Positions 9,438-18,018 of a DNA stretch of 64,000 nt are shown here, piece after piece. The notes below the pieces were generated by a model. The model was not told the DNA's origin. It ran no database searches and saw only the letters and a program-made list of their open reading frames with translations. Within the stretch, counting starts at the first letter, position 1. The number at the start of each line of letters is the position of its first letter. Origin of the DNA: Deltaproteobacteria bacterium IMCC39146. GTDB taxonomy: Bacteria; Desulfobacterota; Desulfuromonadia; Desulfuromonadales; BM103. Location of the stretch: NCBI GenBank assembly GCA_030005635.1, contig JARUHP010000007.1, forward strand, positions 1 to 64,000. The letters run 5' to 3'. Position numbers and translations under genes: made by a program.

Positions 9438-11768
9438 CTAGGCACTTTTATACACCTTCTCAGGAGGCAAGTTCTGTTGCTGCCAGATTCGTCCTGCCAG
9501 TTTTATAGCCTGTTGACGATGTGGTTCAAAACGTCGACAGGCCCGCATCAAGTTGTCGTGCAGGCGTACAAGGTCGGAACAATACTCTTGGACAACTCCG
9601 GCAAGGATAAGTTCATCATCGGGAAGAGAGACTTGCTCCTGATCTGTGAAAGACGCCAGGATCAGTGCTTCGGCGATGAGTTTTCCAGAGACTTTCAGAG
9701 TGTGATCCTTTGCAAGCGTACGTAAGGTAATCTTGTCAAAAAATTCTTCTGAGATCTCCAGTACTCCGCGTAACGTGTACTCTGTTACTTCAGGCCGATA
9801 GAGATCCATCAGGTAGTGCTCAGGAAAGCGCGGGATGCCATCCTCAAAAACCTTGGCGGCAATTTCTTTTGGGGTTGCGCTGCTTCTGCGTCGAGAGTTT
9901 GAGCTGCCTGTGATGTCATTAGTGGCACTTTCCGCAAGCACAGGGGTTGGACCAAAGATGTTGGTGAATTCTCTTTCAAGAAGATCCGGTTCCGGCAGTA
10001 TTTCCGTTTCTGGCGAGCCGAGCAGGCATAGATCGGCAAGGACCTCTCTCTCAGGGAGTGGCAGGCCGCAGTTCTTGACGGCCAGCGGCAGTTCGTTGAT
10101 CTCTGGCAACGATGTCTGGTTACTGCAGAGGTGCCAGAGGTACTTGCCTAGTTGGGTTTGCAGAAAGAGGTAAACTCCCCACGTTAGAGGCTCTGGTTCA
10201 TCCGCCCAGTCAGGGTTGACTCCGCCAATCTTCTTGCTACACAAGAGCTCAACCACCGATTCGTCTGCCATCAACCAGATCTGTGTTGTTCCTGGCATGA
10301 CCGTTGAAATAAGCTGTAGAGGGAGCTCAAAGACCCGGTTGTTACGATGGACTTTGACGCAGCTGATTTCTGGTGGGCTTTGCGTAAAAAGGAAACTTTG
10401 CTCTCCGGTCTCGATCCTGAAGCTTTCGGCAAGTTGATAACGCTCTAGCAGGACCGCCCAAAGAACTTCGACACCGGGTGCATGATGCCATCCTTTAGGT
10501 AGCTCCAGAGAAATCTCTTCAGAACCCAGGCCGACGAGGTAGAGCGCATCCCAAAGCCACTTGGGTGTTTTTCGTGGTAGCTCGAAGCGTCGACTCCAGA
10601 CCTGGCGTAACAGCATCAGCTGAGACTCACGCTCTTTTCGATCGAGAGAATGCTCTCCCTTTAAAATTGCCAGAGACTTTGTCAGGGTCTGGCTGGTGCT
10701 CAAAGATTGCAAGTCCTCAGCATAAGAATATTTTTCGATCTGTTCGTTCAAGGATCTCTTGAACGCCCAGCCGGCAAGATAAGAACGTGGGGCGACCAGC
10801 GAACAGGGCTGTGCCGATGGCGGCCGATGGCAGTTGACGCGTAATGTGACCGTGTCCGTTGACCATGGCAGCTGAGGGGCATTGAGATCAAAGCGATGAG
10901 CGGCTTCGTTGATTAAGAGATTTACCATCTCCTCTGCATGTTGGTCGTTGTGAGGCCATCCCAGTTGCCTGAGCCTGCCGGCCAGATGGTGAAGCCTTAC
11001 AGCATCATCTTCAGGCAGAGGTGGCTCCCCCTCCTGAATGGCGAGCCATGGATGTTGGCCCTTGATTAGGTCACTCAAAGCATAGTCGATGGCGAACTCA
11101 AGCCTGTCGGGTTGCAACCCTGGGGGCAGGCGGTTTTGTTGAAGCAGGAAGAGTAGCCGCCATAGAGACATCCATGCCTTCTCACGCGGGGCCTGTTCCA
11201 CCCACTCATCATCTGCTGTTCTTCCGGCAGTCAGGCGGGCGCTGATCGTCAGACCTGGTGCCAGTTCCTGCAGGTTGCGCAGGCAGAGATTAGCGAAATA
11301 ATGTTCGGAATAGGTCGCCGTGGGCGGGGCGCTGGTGACGGTCACGACTTTTAATCGTTCTAAAAGGTCATCGAGGGTCTGTTGGAAATCATCCGGAGTG
11401 ATGCGATTGGCGGGCGGTAGATCAAAATCGTCAAGCAGGGTCGCTTCACCGGAGGAAACGCTCCAGATCGAGACCTCTCGTGCGGCCCAGGTCGTGAAGT
11501 GACCGAGGCCGAGGGCGTTGGCCAGAGACACCCCTTCGCTAAGGACTTGAGCATTGACAACATCAGGCAGCAGGATCATGCTTCCTGCCAGCTGACTGTC
11601 TCTATTGATCCAGAGCACCAGATCCGGAACGAGCCGCCCCTGATCCGTTAAGGTCCTGGGAGAGAGCTCCAGCCGTTGGAAGGGCAGGCGCTGGGATTCA
11701 AGACGTGCTTCAATCCAGGAGGCCAATTGCTGGCGAAACTGTTTTAGCAGGCTTGGGTCCATGCTCAT
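9438..11768 (-). CDS. Large conserved-looking protein of unknown function
   Basis: 776 residues with no domain I can name. There is no signal peptide and no membrane segment; it is rich in Leu and Trp and looks soluble. Residues ~35-110 (VPDLVLWINRD...GSMILLPDV...AREVSIW) alternate strands and acidic residues as in PD-(D/E)XK-type folds, but no complete catalytic motif is visible. A low-complexity link (NSRRRSSATPKE) near residue ~640 precedes a helical C-terminal domain. The start is ATG-AGC-ATG without a clear ribosome site, so either Met may be used. Its codon use resembles that of its neighbours. It stands alone between two terminators, so it is its own transcription unit. Confidence 0.7.
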   Translation of the reverse strand: MSMDPSLLKQFRQQLASWIEARLESQRLPFQRLELSPRTLTDQGRLVPDLVLWINRDSQLAGSMILLPDVVNAQVLSEGVSLANALGLGHFTTWAAREVSIWSVSSGEATLLDDFDLPPANRITPDDFQQTLDDLLERLKVVTVTSAPPTATYSEHYFANLCLRNLQELAPGLTISARLTAGRTADDEWVEQAPREKAWMSLWRLLFLLQQNRLPPGLQPDRLEFAIDYALSDLIKGQHPWLAIQEGEPPLPEDDAVRLHHLAGRLRQLGWPHNDQHAEEMVNLLINEAAHRFDLNAPQLPWSTDTVTLRVNCHRPPSAQPCSLVAPRSYLAGWAFKRSLNEQIEKYSYAEDLQSLSTSQTLTKSLAILKGEHSLDRKERESQLMLLRQVWSRRFELPRKTPKWLWDALYLVGLGSEEISLELPKGWHHAPGVEVLWAVLLERYQLAESFRIETGEQSFLFTQSPPEISCVKVHRNNRVFELPLQLISTVMPGTTQIWLMADESVVELLCSKKIGGVNPDWADEPEPLTWGVYLFLQTQLGKYLWHLCSNQTSLPEINELPLAVKNCGLPLPEREVLADLCLLGSPETEILPEPDLLEREFTNIFGPTPVLAESATNDITGSSNSRRRSSATPKEIAAKVFEDGIPRFPEHYLMDLYRPEVTEYTLRGVLEISEEFFDKITLRTLAKDHTLKVSGKLIAEALILASFTDQEQVSLPDDELILAGVVQEYCSDLVRLHDNLMRACRRFEPHRQQAIKLAGRIWQQQNLPPEKVYKSA

Positions 11769-11796
11769 TAATTCTGAATGTGCTGACTGAGAAAAT

Positions 11797-11822
11797 AAAA
11801 AGGGCCGTCACCATGACGGCCC
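11797..11822 (-). terminator. Terminator of the ruv operon
   Basis: A perfect 9-bp stem GGGCCGTCA/TGACGGCCC with loop CCA, followed on the minus strand by TTTTTATTTT. It lies about 105 bp after ruvB and ahead of the next gene. Confidence 0.85.
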
Positions 11823-11927
11823 TCGGGGTGTGTCAGCAGGGCAAGTTGCTTGCATCACCCCCCACAAACTGAAGCTATCACAAGCTTTGGCCGTGTGACA
11901 AAGAAAATTCAACGAGAAACGATTCTT

Positions 11928-12956
11928 TTATGTGAAAAGGCTGCCCGATTGGGTTGATGCCCCGGGGGTTCGTCCAAGATGAGAATAAGCCAGATGTGTT
12001 GCAACTCGACCACGGGGAGTGCGATTAATGAAACCTTGTTGCAGTAAATAGGGTTCAATCACATCTTCAATCGTATCTTTCTCTTCACCGATTGCGGCGG
12101 CTAATGTGTCGAGTCCCACCGGTCCACCACTGAACTTGTCGATGATGGTTTCGAGAAGAAGTCTATCCATCTGGTCAAAGCCCTGTTTGTCGACCTCAAG
12201 CCTTCCCAGCGCTTGATCGGCCATCTTCAGGCTGATCGTGCCGTCTCCATCGACTTCAGCAAAGTCCCGGACCCTGCGCAGCAAGCGGTTTGCGATACGT
12301 GGCGTACCTCTGCTACGGCGGGCGATCTCTGCGGCTCCTGAAGCGTCGATGTGTACGCCCAGGATTCCTGCGCTGCGTGTGACAATGGTGGATAACTCGT
12401 CGTGAGTGTAGAACTCAAGGCGGCTCAAAACACCAAAGCGATCACGCAAGGGGGAAGAGAGCAGGCCGGCGCGGGTTGTTGCTCCGACCAGGGTAAAGCG
12501 GGGGATGTCGAGTTTGATGGTGCGAGCCGATGGGCCCTGGCCGATCATGATGTCGAGCTGGTAGTCTTCCATCGCCGGGTAGAGGATCTCTTCAACCACA
12601 GGGGACAAGCGGTGAATCTCGTCGATGAAGAGAACGTCGCCCGGTTCCAGGTTAGTCAGAACCGCCGCCAGATCACCGGGTTTTTCAATGACCGGGCCTG
12701 AGGTGCTCTTGATGTTAACACCCATTTCCGCAGCAATAATATAAGCCAGCGTGGTTTTTCCAAGACCGGGAGGCCCATAGAAGAGAACGTGGTCAAGGGA
12801 TTCTCCACGGCCTTTGGCAGCACTGATAAAGACCTTGAGGTTCTCTTTAACTTTGCTCTGGCCGACATATTCGGTGAGGACTTTTGGCCGTAAAGAGAGG
12901 TCAAAAGAGCCGTCGTCCCCGGAGGTGTCCGCTGTAATCAGGCGATCTTCTTCCAT
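11928..12956 (-). CDS. ruvB: Holliday junction branch-migration ATPase RuvB
   Basis: 342 residues, typical for RuvB. AAA+ motor of the RuvAB complex. Walker A is GPPGLGKTT, Walker B is LFIDEIHRL, sensor/arginine-finger region [18 protein letters not shown]. The C-terminal winged helix (RTPRGRVAT) binds DNA. It is the last gene of yebC-ruvC-ruvA-ruvB, 17 bp after ruvA. Confidence 0.97.
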   Translation of the reverse strand: MEEDRLITADTSGDDGSFDLSLRPKVLTEYVGQSKVKENLKVFISAAKGRGESLDHVLFYGPPGLGKTTLAYIIAAEMGVNIKSTSGPVIEKPGDLAAVLTNLEPGDVLFIDEIHRLSPVVEEILYPAMEDYQLDIMIGQGPSARTIKLDIPRFTLVGATTRAGLLSSPLRDRFGVLSRLEFYTHDELSTIVTRSAGILGVHIDASGAAEIARRSRGTPRIANRLLRRVRDFAEVDGDGTISLKMADQALGRLEVDKQGFDQMDRLLLETIIDKFSGGPVGLDTLAAAIGEEKDTIEDVIEPYLLQQGFINRTPRGRVATHLAYSHLGRTPGASTQSGSLFT

Positions 12957-12973
12957 GGCTTTTGCGGTGAAAG

Positions 12974-13570
12974 TCAGCGAACCAGGACTTTCAATGCTCC
13001 TTTAAGGGCTTCTTCCATTGTCAGACCTGGTGCCAGTTCCATCGACTCCAGTACCTTGCGGGCCTGGTTCTCTTTGTAGCCGAGATTGATCAATGCGGAA
13101 ATCACATCGTTACTGATATCAGCCGCCGAAGTGTTTGATTTGTCACCCTCTGCTTCGGGGAGGTCGTGTACTGGGCCGACCTTGTCTTTTAATTCGAGGA
13201 CCAGTCGCTCGGCCGTCTTCTTGCCGATACCTGGCAAACTGGAGAGACGCTTGATGTCTCCTGTCGCAATGGCTCTTTTGAGGTCACTCGCCGGGATATG
13301 CGAGAGGATATTGACTGCCAGCTTCGGGCCGACACCGGAGATGCTGATCAAAATACCAAACAGCTCTTTCTCCTCCATGGAGAGGAAACCGTAGAGCAGA
13401 AGGGCATCTTCACGGACATGAGTGTGGGTAAAGAGACTGACATCGCCGGTCTCCGGCAAGGAATAGAATGTAGAGAGTGGGATAAAAAGCCGGTAGCCGA
13501 CCCCACCAACGTCAATGATCACGTGGTCGGACGATTTATAAGCCAGTGTGCCGCGAAGCAGTGCGATCAT
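12974..13570 (-). CDS. ruvA: Holliday junction binding protein RuvA
   Basis: 198 residues. N-terminal OB fold ([12 protein letters not shown]), two helix-hairpin-helix motifs ([11 protein letters not shown] and [19 protein letters not shown]) and a C-terminal domain that contacts RuvB. It tetramerises on four-way junctions and loads RuvB. It sits between ruvC and ruvB in the classic order. Confidence 0.96.
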   Translation of the reverse strand: MIALLRGTLAYKSSDHVIIDVGGVGYRLFIPLSTFYSLPETGDVSLFTHTHVREDALLLYGFLSMEEKELFGILISISGVGPKLAVNILSHIPASDLKRAIATGDIKRLSSLPGIGKKTAERLVLELKDKVGPVHDLPEAEGDKSNTSAADISNDVISALINLGYKENQARKVLESMELAPGLTMEEALKGALKVLVR

Positions 13571-13621
13571 CGGAATTCACTCTCTTTTAAGCCGTAGCGT
13601 GTTGTTCGCCTTGGCACGATA

Positions 13622-14122
13622 TTAACGTCGACCGGAATTGATTGCGACCTGCCTCAGTGTCCGGCTGTTGGCGTGGCAGATTGCCACAGCCAAAGCGTCT
13701 GCAGCATCTTCCTGGGCCACTTCCGGTAAATTCAGGAGTGCTTTAACCATGTGCTGAACCTGCTGTTTTGCCGCATGTCCGTAACCAACGACGGCACTTT
13801 TGACTTGCAGCGCCGAATACTCATGAACTTCCAGGTTGAGATTGACAGAGGCTATGACTGCTGTGCCTCTCGCGTGGCCGAGGGTTAACGCTGCTTTCGG
13901 GTTTTTTGCCATGAAGATTTGCTCAATAGCGACAGCTTGGGGAGAAAATTCTTTGAGGACCACGGTCAGGCCGTCGTATATGGCCTTTAACCGGAGTGGT
14001 AAGGGATCAGTACTTCGCGTTTTGACGATGCCGTTATCAACGTGGCGCAAGCGATTGCCCTCGACATCAATAATGCCGTAACCGGTGATCCTGGTGCCTG
14101 GGTCAATCCCTAGAATTCTCAT
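13622..14122 (-). CDS. ruvC: Crossover junction endodeoxyribonuclease RuvC
   Basis: 166 residues from the ATG at 14122, which gives the universal N terminus [16 protein letters not shown] with catalytic Asp7. The other acidic residues are visible in AVAIEQIF and at [13 protein letters not shown]. It resolves Holliday junctions. No good Shine-Dalgarno precedes the ATG; a GTG at 14185 would add 21 residues encoded inside a repeat array, so it is rejected. It lies 88 bp downstream of yebC, with that repeat in between. Confidence 0.93.
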   Translation of the reverse strand: MRILGIDPGTRITGYGIIDVEGNRLRHVDNGIVKTRSTDPLPLRLKAIYDGLTVVLKEFSPQAVAIEQIFMAKNPKAALTLGHARGTAVIASVNLNLEVHEYSALQVKSAVVGYGHAAKQQVQHMVKALLNLPEVAQEDAADALAVAICHANSRTLRQVAINSGRR

Positions 14123-14130
14123 AAAACCGT

Positions 14131-14207
14131 GGCGAGGGGCGTGTGGCGCGTCGCGGGAAAACTTTAACTTAATTGATAAAGCCACGCGCTACTTGGCACG
14201 CGCCACG
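14131..14207. repeat. GC-rich heptad repeat pair between yebC and ruvC
   Basis: Two facing arrays with a 7-bp period. Reading plus: GGCGAGG GGCGTGT GGCGCGT, ending in GGGAAAA. Reading minus: CGTGGCG CGTGCCA AGTAGCG CGTGGCT. The arms GTGGCGCGT (14143) and ACGCGCCAC (14198) are perfect inverted copies, so the whole could fold. Similar arrays occur at three or more other places in the window. Confidence 0.6.
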
Positions 14208-14210
14208 TTG

Positions 14211-14954
14211 TTACATGATTTTGGCGAGCTCGTCTTCACTGATATCGAAGTTGGCATAAACATTCTGTACATCATCATTGTCTTCGAGTGCGTCCATTAG
14301 CTTGAGCATGGTCTCTGCTGGCTTACCCTCGAGCATGACCTGATTCTGCGGGATCATTGTCGTTTCAGCGGTTTCCCATTTCAGATCGGCTGCGGCCATG
14401 GCTTCACGAACCTGGATAAAGTCCTCGGGCTCAGTGATGACTTCGTAGACATCTTCTTCGTCCTTGACGTCTTCAGCGCCTGCTTCCAGGGCGATCTCAA
14501 AAATCTGGTCGAAATCATTGTCTGCGGAAAAGGAGATTAGGCCTTTGCGGTCGAAGAGAAAGGCAACTGAGCCGCTGACACCAAGGTTGCCGCCATACTT
14601 GCTGAAGCAATGGCGCACATCGGCGACGGTACGGGTACGGTTGTCGGTCAGGAATTCTACGATTAAAGCAACACCACCGGGGCCGTATCCTTCGAAGAGG
14701 CCTTCCTCATAACTGACGCCGTCAAGATCTCCGGAGCCTTTTTTGATGGCACGGTCCACGTTGTCTTTCGGCATGTTGGCTTGTTTGGCCTTGTCGATTG
14801 CTGTGCGAAGACGCGGATTGGTGTCCGGATCGCCACCGCCGATGCGGGCAGCAACCGTAAGCTCTTTGATGACTTTGGTGAAAATTTTGCCACGCTTGGC
14901 ATCCTGCGCGCCTTTGCGGTGCTTGATATTGGCCCATTTACTATGTCCGGCCAT
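14211..14954 (-). CDS. yebC: YebC/PmpR-family protein
   Basis: 247 residues from the ATG at 14954, preceded by AAAGGAG seven bases upstream; this gives the family N terminus [15 protein letters not shown]. The three-domain TACO1/YebC fold is recognisable from [12 protein letters not shown]-like and [10 protein letters not shown] segments. Relatives act as transcription regulators or, as shown more recently for YebC proteins, help ribosomes through difficult (proline-rich) sequences. Its place in front of ruvCAB is common in bacteria and suggests one transcript. Confidence 0.93.
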   Translation of the reverse strand: MAGHSKWANIKHRKGAQDAKRGKIFTKVIKELTVAARIGGGDPDTNPRLRTAIDKAKQANMPKDNVDRAIKKGSGDLDGVSYEEGLFEGYGPGGVALIVEFLTDNRTRTVADVRHCFSKYGGNLGVSGSVAFLFDRKGLISFSADNDFDQIFEIALEAGAEDVKDEEDVYEVITEPEDFIQVREAMAAADLKWETAETTMIPQNQVMLEGKPAETMLKLMDALEDNDDVQNVYANFDISEDELAKIM

Positions 14955-15033
14955 GCTCTTACTCCTTTGATGATTGTGAACTTGTAAACAGCGGCTTATC
15001 CTAGCATAGGGGGTTATTGTGGAACAAGCCTGA

Positions 15034-15065
15034 GAAAAGAGAAGCCGACCTTGTGGGTCGGCTTC
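15034..15065 (-). terminator. Terminator of the cytidylate-kinase-like gene
   Basis: A 10-bp stem GAAGCCGACC/GGTCGGCTTC with loop TTGTG, followed on the minus strand by CTCTTTTCTC. It separates this gene from yebC. Confidence 0.75.
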
Positions 15066-15091
15066 CATGTACTCTTATCTCGTGAGAATAT

Positions 15092-15919
15092 TTAGTGCTC
15101 TGAGGGGTTGGTGCGGTACTCGACAACCTTGATATCGTTTTGCAGGTCGTTGACGCCTTCTACCGAACAGGCCTGCTTCTCGGCAGCGGTTTTCTCCGCT
15201 TTGGAGTGGAGTTGGCCTGCGAGTGTGACGATACCATCTTCAACGCTGATCTCGAGCATGTAGGCGTCGATGTTGTCTGACGACAGGATTGCTATCTCGA
15301 CTTTTTTACGAAGGATCAGGTCAGTGAGGAGCTTCTTGCCGCTCGCCTTGACTCCTTCCAGGTTCTCGTCTTTTACACTTTCACAGATGACTTGTACGGC
15401 TTTGTCTTCTGAAAGACGCTGTGTGTTGATAATCAGATCATAGTGAACGCTGTCATCCCAGTCCCGGTCGAAATAGTATTTAATGAAGCCGGCTCTCTGC
15501 TGGTCGCTTTTCCTCACCAGGTAGCGAGCACGATCCGGGTCGAGCCATTCGCGTTCGGCCCATCGCTCAACACGATCTTCAAAGGGGGCGATGATTCGGG
15601 TACGCAGGACGCTGTTGACGTCCGTGAGGAGGTCCTGACCGCCACGTCCGTAAATCACTACGTTGCCTTTTAGAGCAGATTCGAGAATGATCAGTTCGAT
15701 CAGGTGTAAATCCAAAAACTGCTTCGAGTCGAGGGTGTCGACGAAATGAGGGGGCTTCTCATCAGCTTGTTCCACCGCTTCCGGCGAGAGGCCATAAGCT
15801 TCAGCCGCGGCCATGATCATTTCGCCGTCGATCAGTTGGTAGCCCAGTTTCTCAGCAACTTTATGGGCAATTGGTATGCCGCCGCTGCCCATTTCTCTTG
15901 AAATCGTGATAATTGCCAT
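15092..15919 (-). CDS. Cytidylate-kinase-like protein fused to a BON domain
   Basis: 275 residues. The N-terminal ~200 residues are a cytidylate-kinase-like P-loop domain (MAIITISREMGSGGIPIAHKVAEKLGY, where GSGG replaces the usual GSGKS-type loop; then a central YGRGGQDLL and RxxR-type lid). This group is annotated Cytidylate_kin-like and its substrate is unsettled. Residues ~205-270 form a BON-like segment (ISVEDGIVTLAGQLHSKAEKTAAEKQA...GVNDLQNDIKV), normally a membrane- or ligand-binding module. The ATG follows GAGGT. It is transcribed after glpX on the same strand, with its own terminator. The fusion points to a regulatory or stress role, which is inference. Confidence 0.8.
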   Translation of the reverse strand: MAIITISREMGSGGIPIAHKVAEKLGYQLIDGEMIMAAAEAYGLSPEAVEQADEKPPHFVDTLDSKQFLDLHLIELIILESALKGNVVIYGRGGQDLLTDVNSVLRTRIIAPFEDRVERWAEREWLDPDRARYLVRKSDQQRAGFIKYYFDRDWDDSVHYDLIINTQRLSEDKAVQVICESVKDENLEGVKASGKKLLTDLILRKKVEIAILSSDNIDAYMLEISVEDGIVTLAGQLHSKAEKTAAEKQACSVEGVNDLQNDIKVVEYRTNPSEH

Positions 15920-15965
15920 TAGTCAACCTCAATGTTGTGCGTTGAAAACTCGAGAAATACTATCA

Positions 15966-15987
15966 ACTTGTCAGCACTCTGACAAGT
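15966..15987 (-). terminator. Hairpin between glpX and the kinase-like gene
   Basis: A perfect 9-bp stem ACTTGTCAG/CTGACAAGT with loop CACT, 20 bp after glpX. There is no good T run on the minus strand, so it may be a weak terminator or an mRNA-processing structure. Confidence 0.4.
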
Positions 15988-16007
15988 CCTAAGCCGCTTA
16001 ATGCTTA

Positions 16008-16961
16008 TCAATATTTTGGTTTGTAGTCAAAAGTATGCCGGGTCTCAACAAAACGAATGGTGCGAGTTTTGGAGCGCATAACGATAGAATGGGTTTCCGC
16101 GCCTCCCGAGTAGTAGCGGATGCCACGTAGCAGTTCGCCGCTGGTTACACCGGTTGCGGCGAAAACAACATCCCCGTTGGCCATCTCGTTGCATTGGTAG
16201 ACTTTGTCGAAGTCGTTAATGCCCATACCTTTGGCGCGTTCACGTTCTTCTTCGTTCATGAACACCAGTCTGCCCTGCATATCTCCGCCCATGCATTTCA
16301 ATGCCGCAGCAGCGAGAACTCCTTCCGGTGCGCCGCCGATGCCAAGCAGCATGTCTACGCCGCTACCTTCAACTGCGGCAGCGATAGCCGGAGCGACATC
16401 GCCGTCGGTGATCAGGTGGATGCGAGCTCCAGCTTTACGGATTTCATCGACAATCTTATCGTGACGGGGTCGATCAAGGATCACAACAGTGAGGTCTTCA
16501 ATGTAGCAATTTTTTGCATCGGCAACCCTTTGCAGGTTGACGGTTGGTGATTCGTTGATGTCGATGGCCCCTCTTGCCGTTGGGCCAACAGCAATTTTTT
16601 CCATGTACATGTCGGGGGCGTGCAGGAATCCGCCTCGAGGGGCCAGGGCAATCGTTGCGATGGAGCCATTAAGGCCCTTGGCGCAAATATTGGTTCCTTC
16701 GAGTGGGTCAACAGCGATATCAACTTCCTGGCCGTTGCCGCGTCCCAGTTTTTCACCTATGTAAAGCATGGGCGCTTCGTCCATCTCGCCTTCGCCGATG
16801 ACCACTGTGCCGGAGATCTCCATGGAGTCGAGAGTGCTGCGCATCGCTTCTGTGGCGGCGTCATCGGCGGCCATTTTGTCGCCTTTGCCAACCCAGCGGC
16901 CACATGAAAGGGCTGCTGCTTCGGTGACTCTGACCAGCTCAAGTGCTAGATTGCGATCCAT
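16008..16961 (-). CDS. glpX: Class II fructose-1,6-bisphosphatase
   Basis: 317 residues from the ATG at 16961, chosen because GGGAG stands eight bases upstream; a longer reading to 17027 lacks one. GlpX family: MDRNLALELVRVTEAAALS, metal-binding IGEGEMDEAPML, DPLEGTN and DMLLGIGGAPEGVLAA are all present. It dephosphorylates fructose-1,6-bisphosphate in gluconeogenesis, as expected of an acetate user. It is probably cotranscribed with the downstream kinase-like gene, interrupted by a weak hairpin. Confidence 0.95.
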   Translation of the reverse strand: MDRNLALELVRVTEAAALSCGRWVGKGDKMAADDAATEAMRSTLDSMEISGTVVIGEGEMDEAPMLYIGEKLGRGNGQEVDIAVDPLEGTNICAKGLNGSIATIALAPRGGFLHAPDMYMEKIAVGPTARGAIDINESPTVNLQRVADAKNCYIEDLTVVILDRPRHDKIVDEIRKAGARIHLITDGDVAPAIAAAVEGSGVDMLLGIGGAPEGVLAAAALKCMGGDMQGRLVFMNEEERERAKGMGINDFDKVYQCNEMANGDVVFAATGVTSGELLRGIRYYSGGAETHSIVMRSKTRTIRFVETRHTFDYKPKY

Positions 16962-17270
16962 CGGTATTCTCCCGGGGGTTTGCGGCTGCAACAGAGAAAC
17001 AGTTGCGAGCGCTGCGTTTTTGCTCATTCTAGTAAGAATCTTGTTTGAAATCTCTTTGCTGTTTAACAGCGGCAGTCATGATGACATTTTTCATAAGGAA
17101 AGACAATTTTTTTTGGGTGCAATAATATTGTTTTTTGAATACAATGAATTGCTGCTAGTGGAGACTGACGCTGATCGTTTCTTGTTGGGTTGCTTGTCGT
17201 CACCCGTTGCTGCTTTCAGTTATAAAGACACTGACACCAGTATTATGAATCTACTAAAAGAGGTCTGGTT
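16962..17270. other. Divergent intergenic region, glpX / rhodanese
   Basis: About 310 bp between divergent genes. It must hold both promoters, but no strong -35/-10 pair is seen. A short palindrome GCTGTT-T-AACAGC lies at 17058-17070 and might be an operator. The middle is A/T rich. Confidence 0.35.
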
Positions 17271-17663
17271 ATGAATTTTAAGTTTGTTTACTGCCTTGTT
17301 TTACTGTTGGTACTGCTTCCGGTTTATGCCAACGCCGCTGTCGCGCGCAATCTGTCTCCTCAGGATGCCTATGCAATGGTTGGCCAGCGTGGTGATCTTT
17401 TTCTTCTTGATGTCCGCACCCCTGGTGAATACCAGCAGGCACGGCTCGATGGGGCTCGTTTGATCCCGATAGATCAGTTTGCGAAGCGCCTCGTAGAGGT
17501 CCCCAAAGATCGTCCGGTTCTGGTCTACTGTGCCGTTGGTTCACGCAGCGCCCAGGTCGTTAATTACCTGGCTCGGAAGGGTTACCCTGAAATTTACAAC
17601 CTGGACGGTGGAATTTATGCCTGGGCCCAAAAAGGACTTCCTGTCTTGCAGGGTGGTCCTTAG
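17271..17663 (+). CDS. Exported single-domain rhodanese
   Basis: 130 residues. An N-terminal signal peptide (1-22, ending VYANA) is followed by a complete rhodanese domain with LLDVRTPGEY and the active-site loop starting at Cys87 (CAVGSRS). It should act in the periplasm as a sulfurtransferase or thiol carrier. AGAGGT precedes the ATG. It is a single gene, followed by repeat sequences. Confidence 0.9.
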   Translation: MNFKFVYCLVLLLVLLPVYANAAVARNLSPQDAYAMVGQRGDLFLLDVRTPGEYQQARLDGARLIPIDQFAKRLVEVPKDRPVLVYCAVGSRSAQVVNYLARKGYPEIYNLDGGIYAWAQKGLPVLQGGP

Positions 17664-17664
17664 A

Positions 17665-17692
17665 GGAGCGCGAGGTGCGTGGCACGAGGAAA
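17665..17692 (+). repeat. Short GC-rich heptad array
   Basis: 7-bp period reading GAGCGCG AGGTGCG TGGCACG AGGAAAG, directly after the rhodanese stop. It resembles the arrays at 14131, 25641 and 44599, which also end in G followed by an A run. Confidence 0.5.
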
Positions 17693-17703
17693 GTCAAAAG
17701 ATC

Positions 17704-17810
17704 AACGCAAAGACGCTAAGAAAAGCTAAGAAAGACGCAAAGGGTGACTGTCCTGGCTTTTGAAGTGCTTTTCTTTGCGGGCTTTCTCTACCCCTTCGCG
17801 TCTTTGCGTT
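17704..17810. repeat. 107-bp element with 13-bp perfect terminal inverted repeats
   Basis: Ends are AACGCAAAGACGC (17704-17716) and GCGTCTTTGCGTT (17798-17810). Inside the left end, degenerate copies (GACGCTAAG, AAGCTAAG, GACGCAAAG) follow in near-tandem. No coding capacity. Its right end supplies part of the stop codon of the small minus-strand gene at 17809-17958. It could be a small non-autonomous element or an extragenic palindrome. Confidence 0.6.
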
Positions 17811-17958
17811 AAATACCTACAACCGTTGTTTGGTTATAAGTCCTATAAAGAATTACGCCATAGCCGTGGCGACTATACTCGCGACCAAAAAGCAAGGTAA
17901 GAGTCATCGCCACCAGTAATAACAGGCCGATGGCAATCATTAACAGGTCAAATCGCAT
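17809..17958 (-). CDS. 49-residue single-span membrane protein (hypothetical)
   Basis: Begins MRFDLLMIAIGLLLLVAMT and ends in YNQTTVVGI. One hydrophobic helix spans residues ~4-24, followed by a short basic/aromatic tail GREYSRHGYGV. The stop codon (17809-17811) overlaps the end of an inverted-repeat element. An AGAGGT lies 12 bases before the ATG, rather far. Not recognised. The clear membrane helix and unbroken frame between repeats support it, but a chance frame is possible. Confidence 0.5.
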   Translation of the reverse strand: MRFDLLMIAIGLLLLVAMTLTLLFGREYSRHGYGVILYRTYNQTTVVGI

Positions 17959-18018
17959 CGTTTTCTTGTGACCTCTTTGCAGTTTATTGCTATGCGTTGA
18001 AAAGAAAGTCTAACAGGT

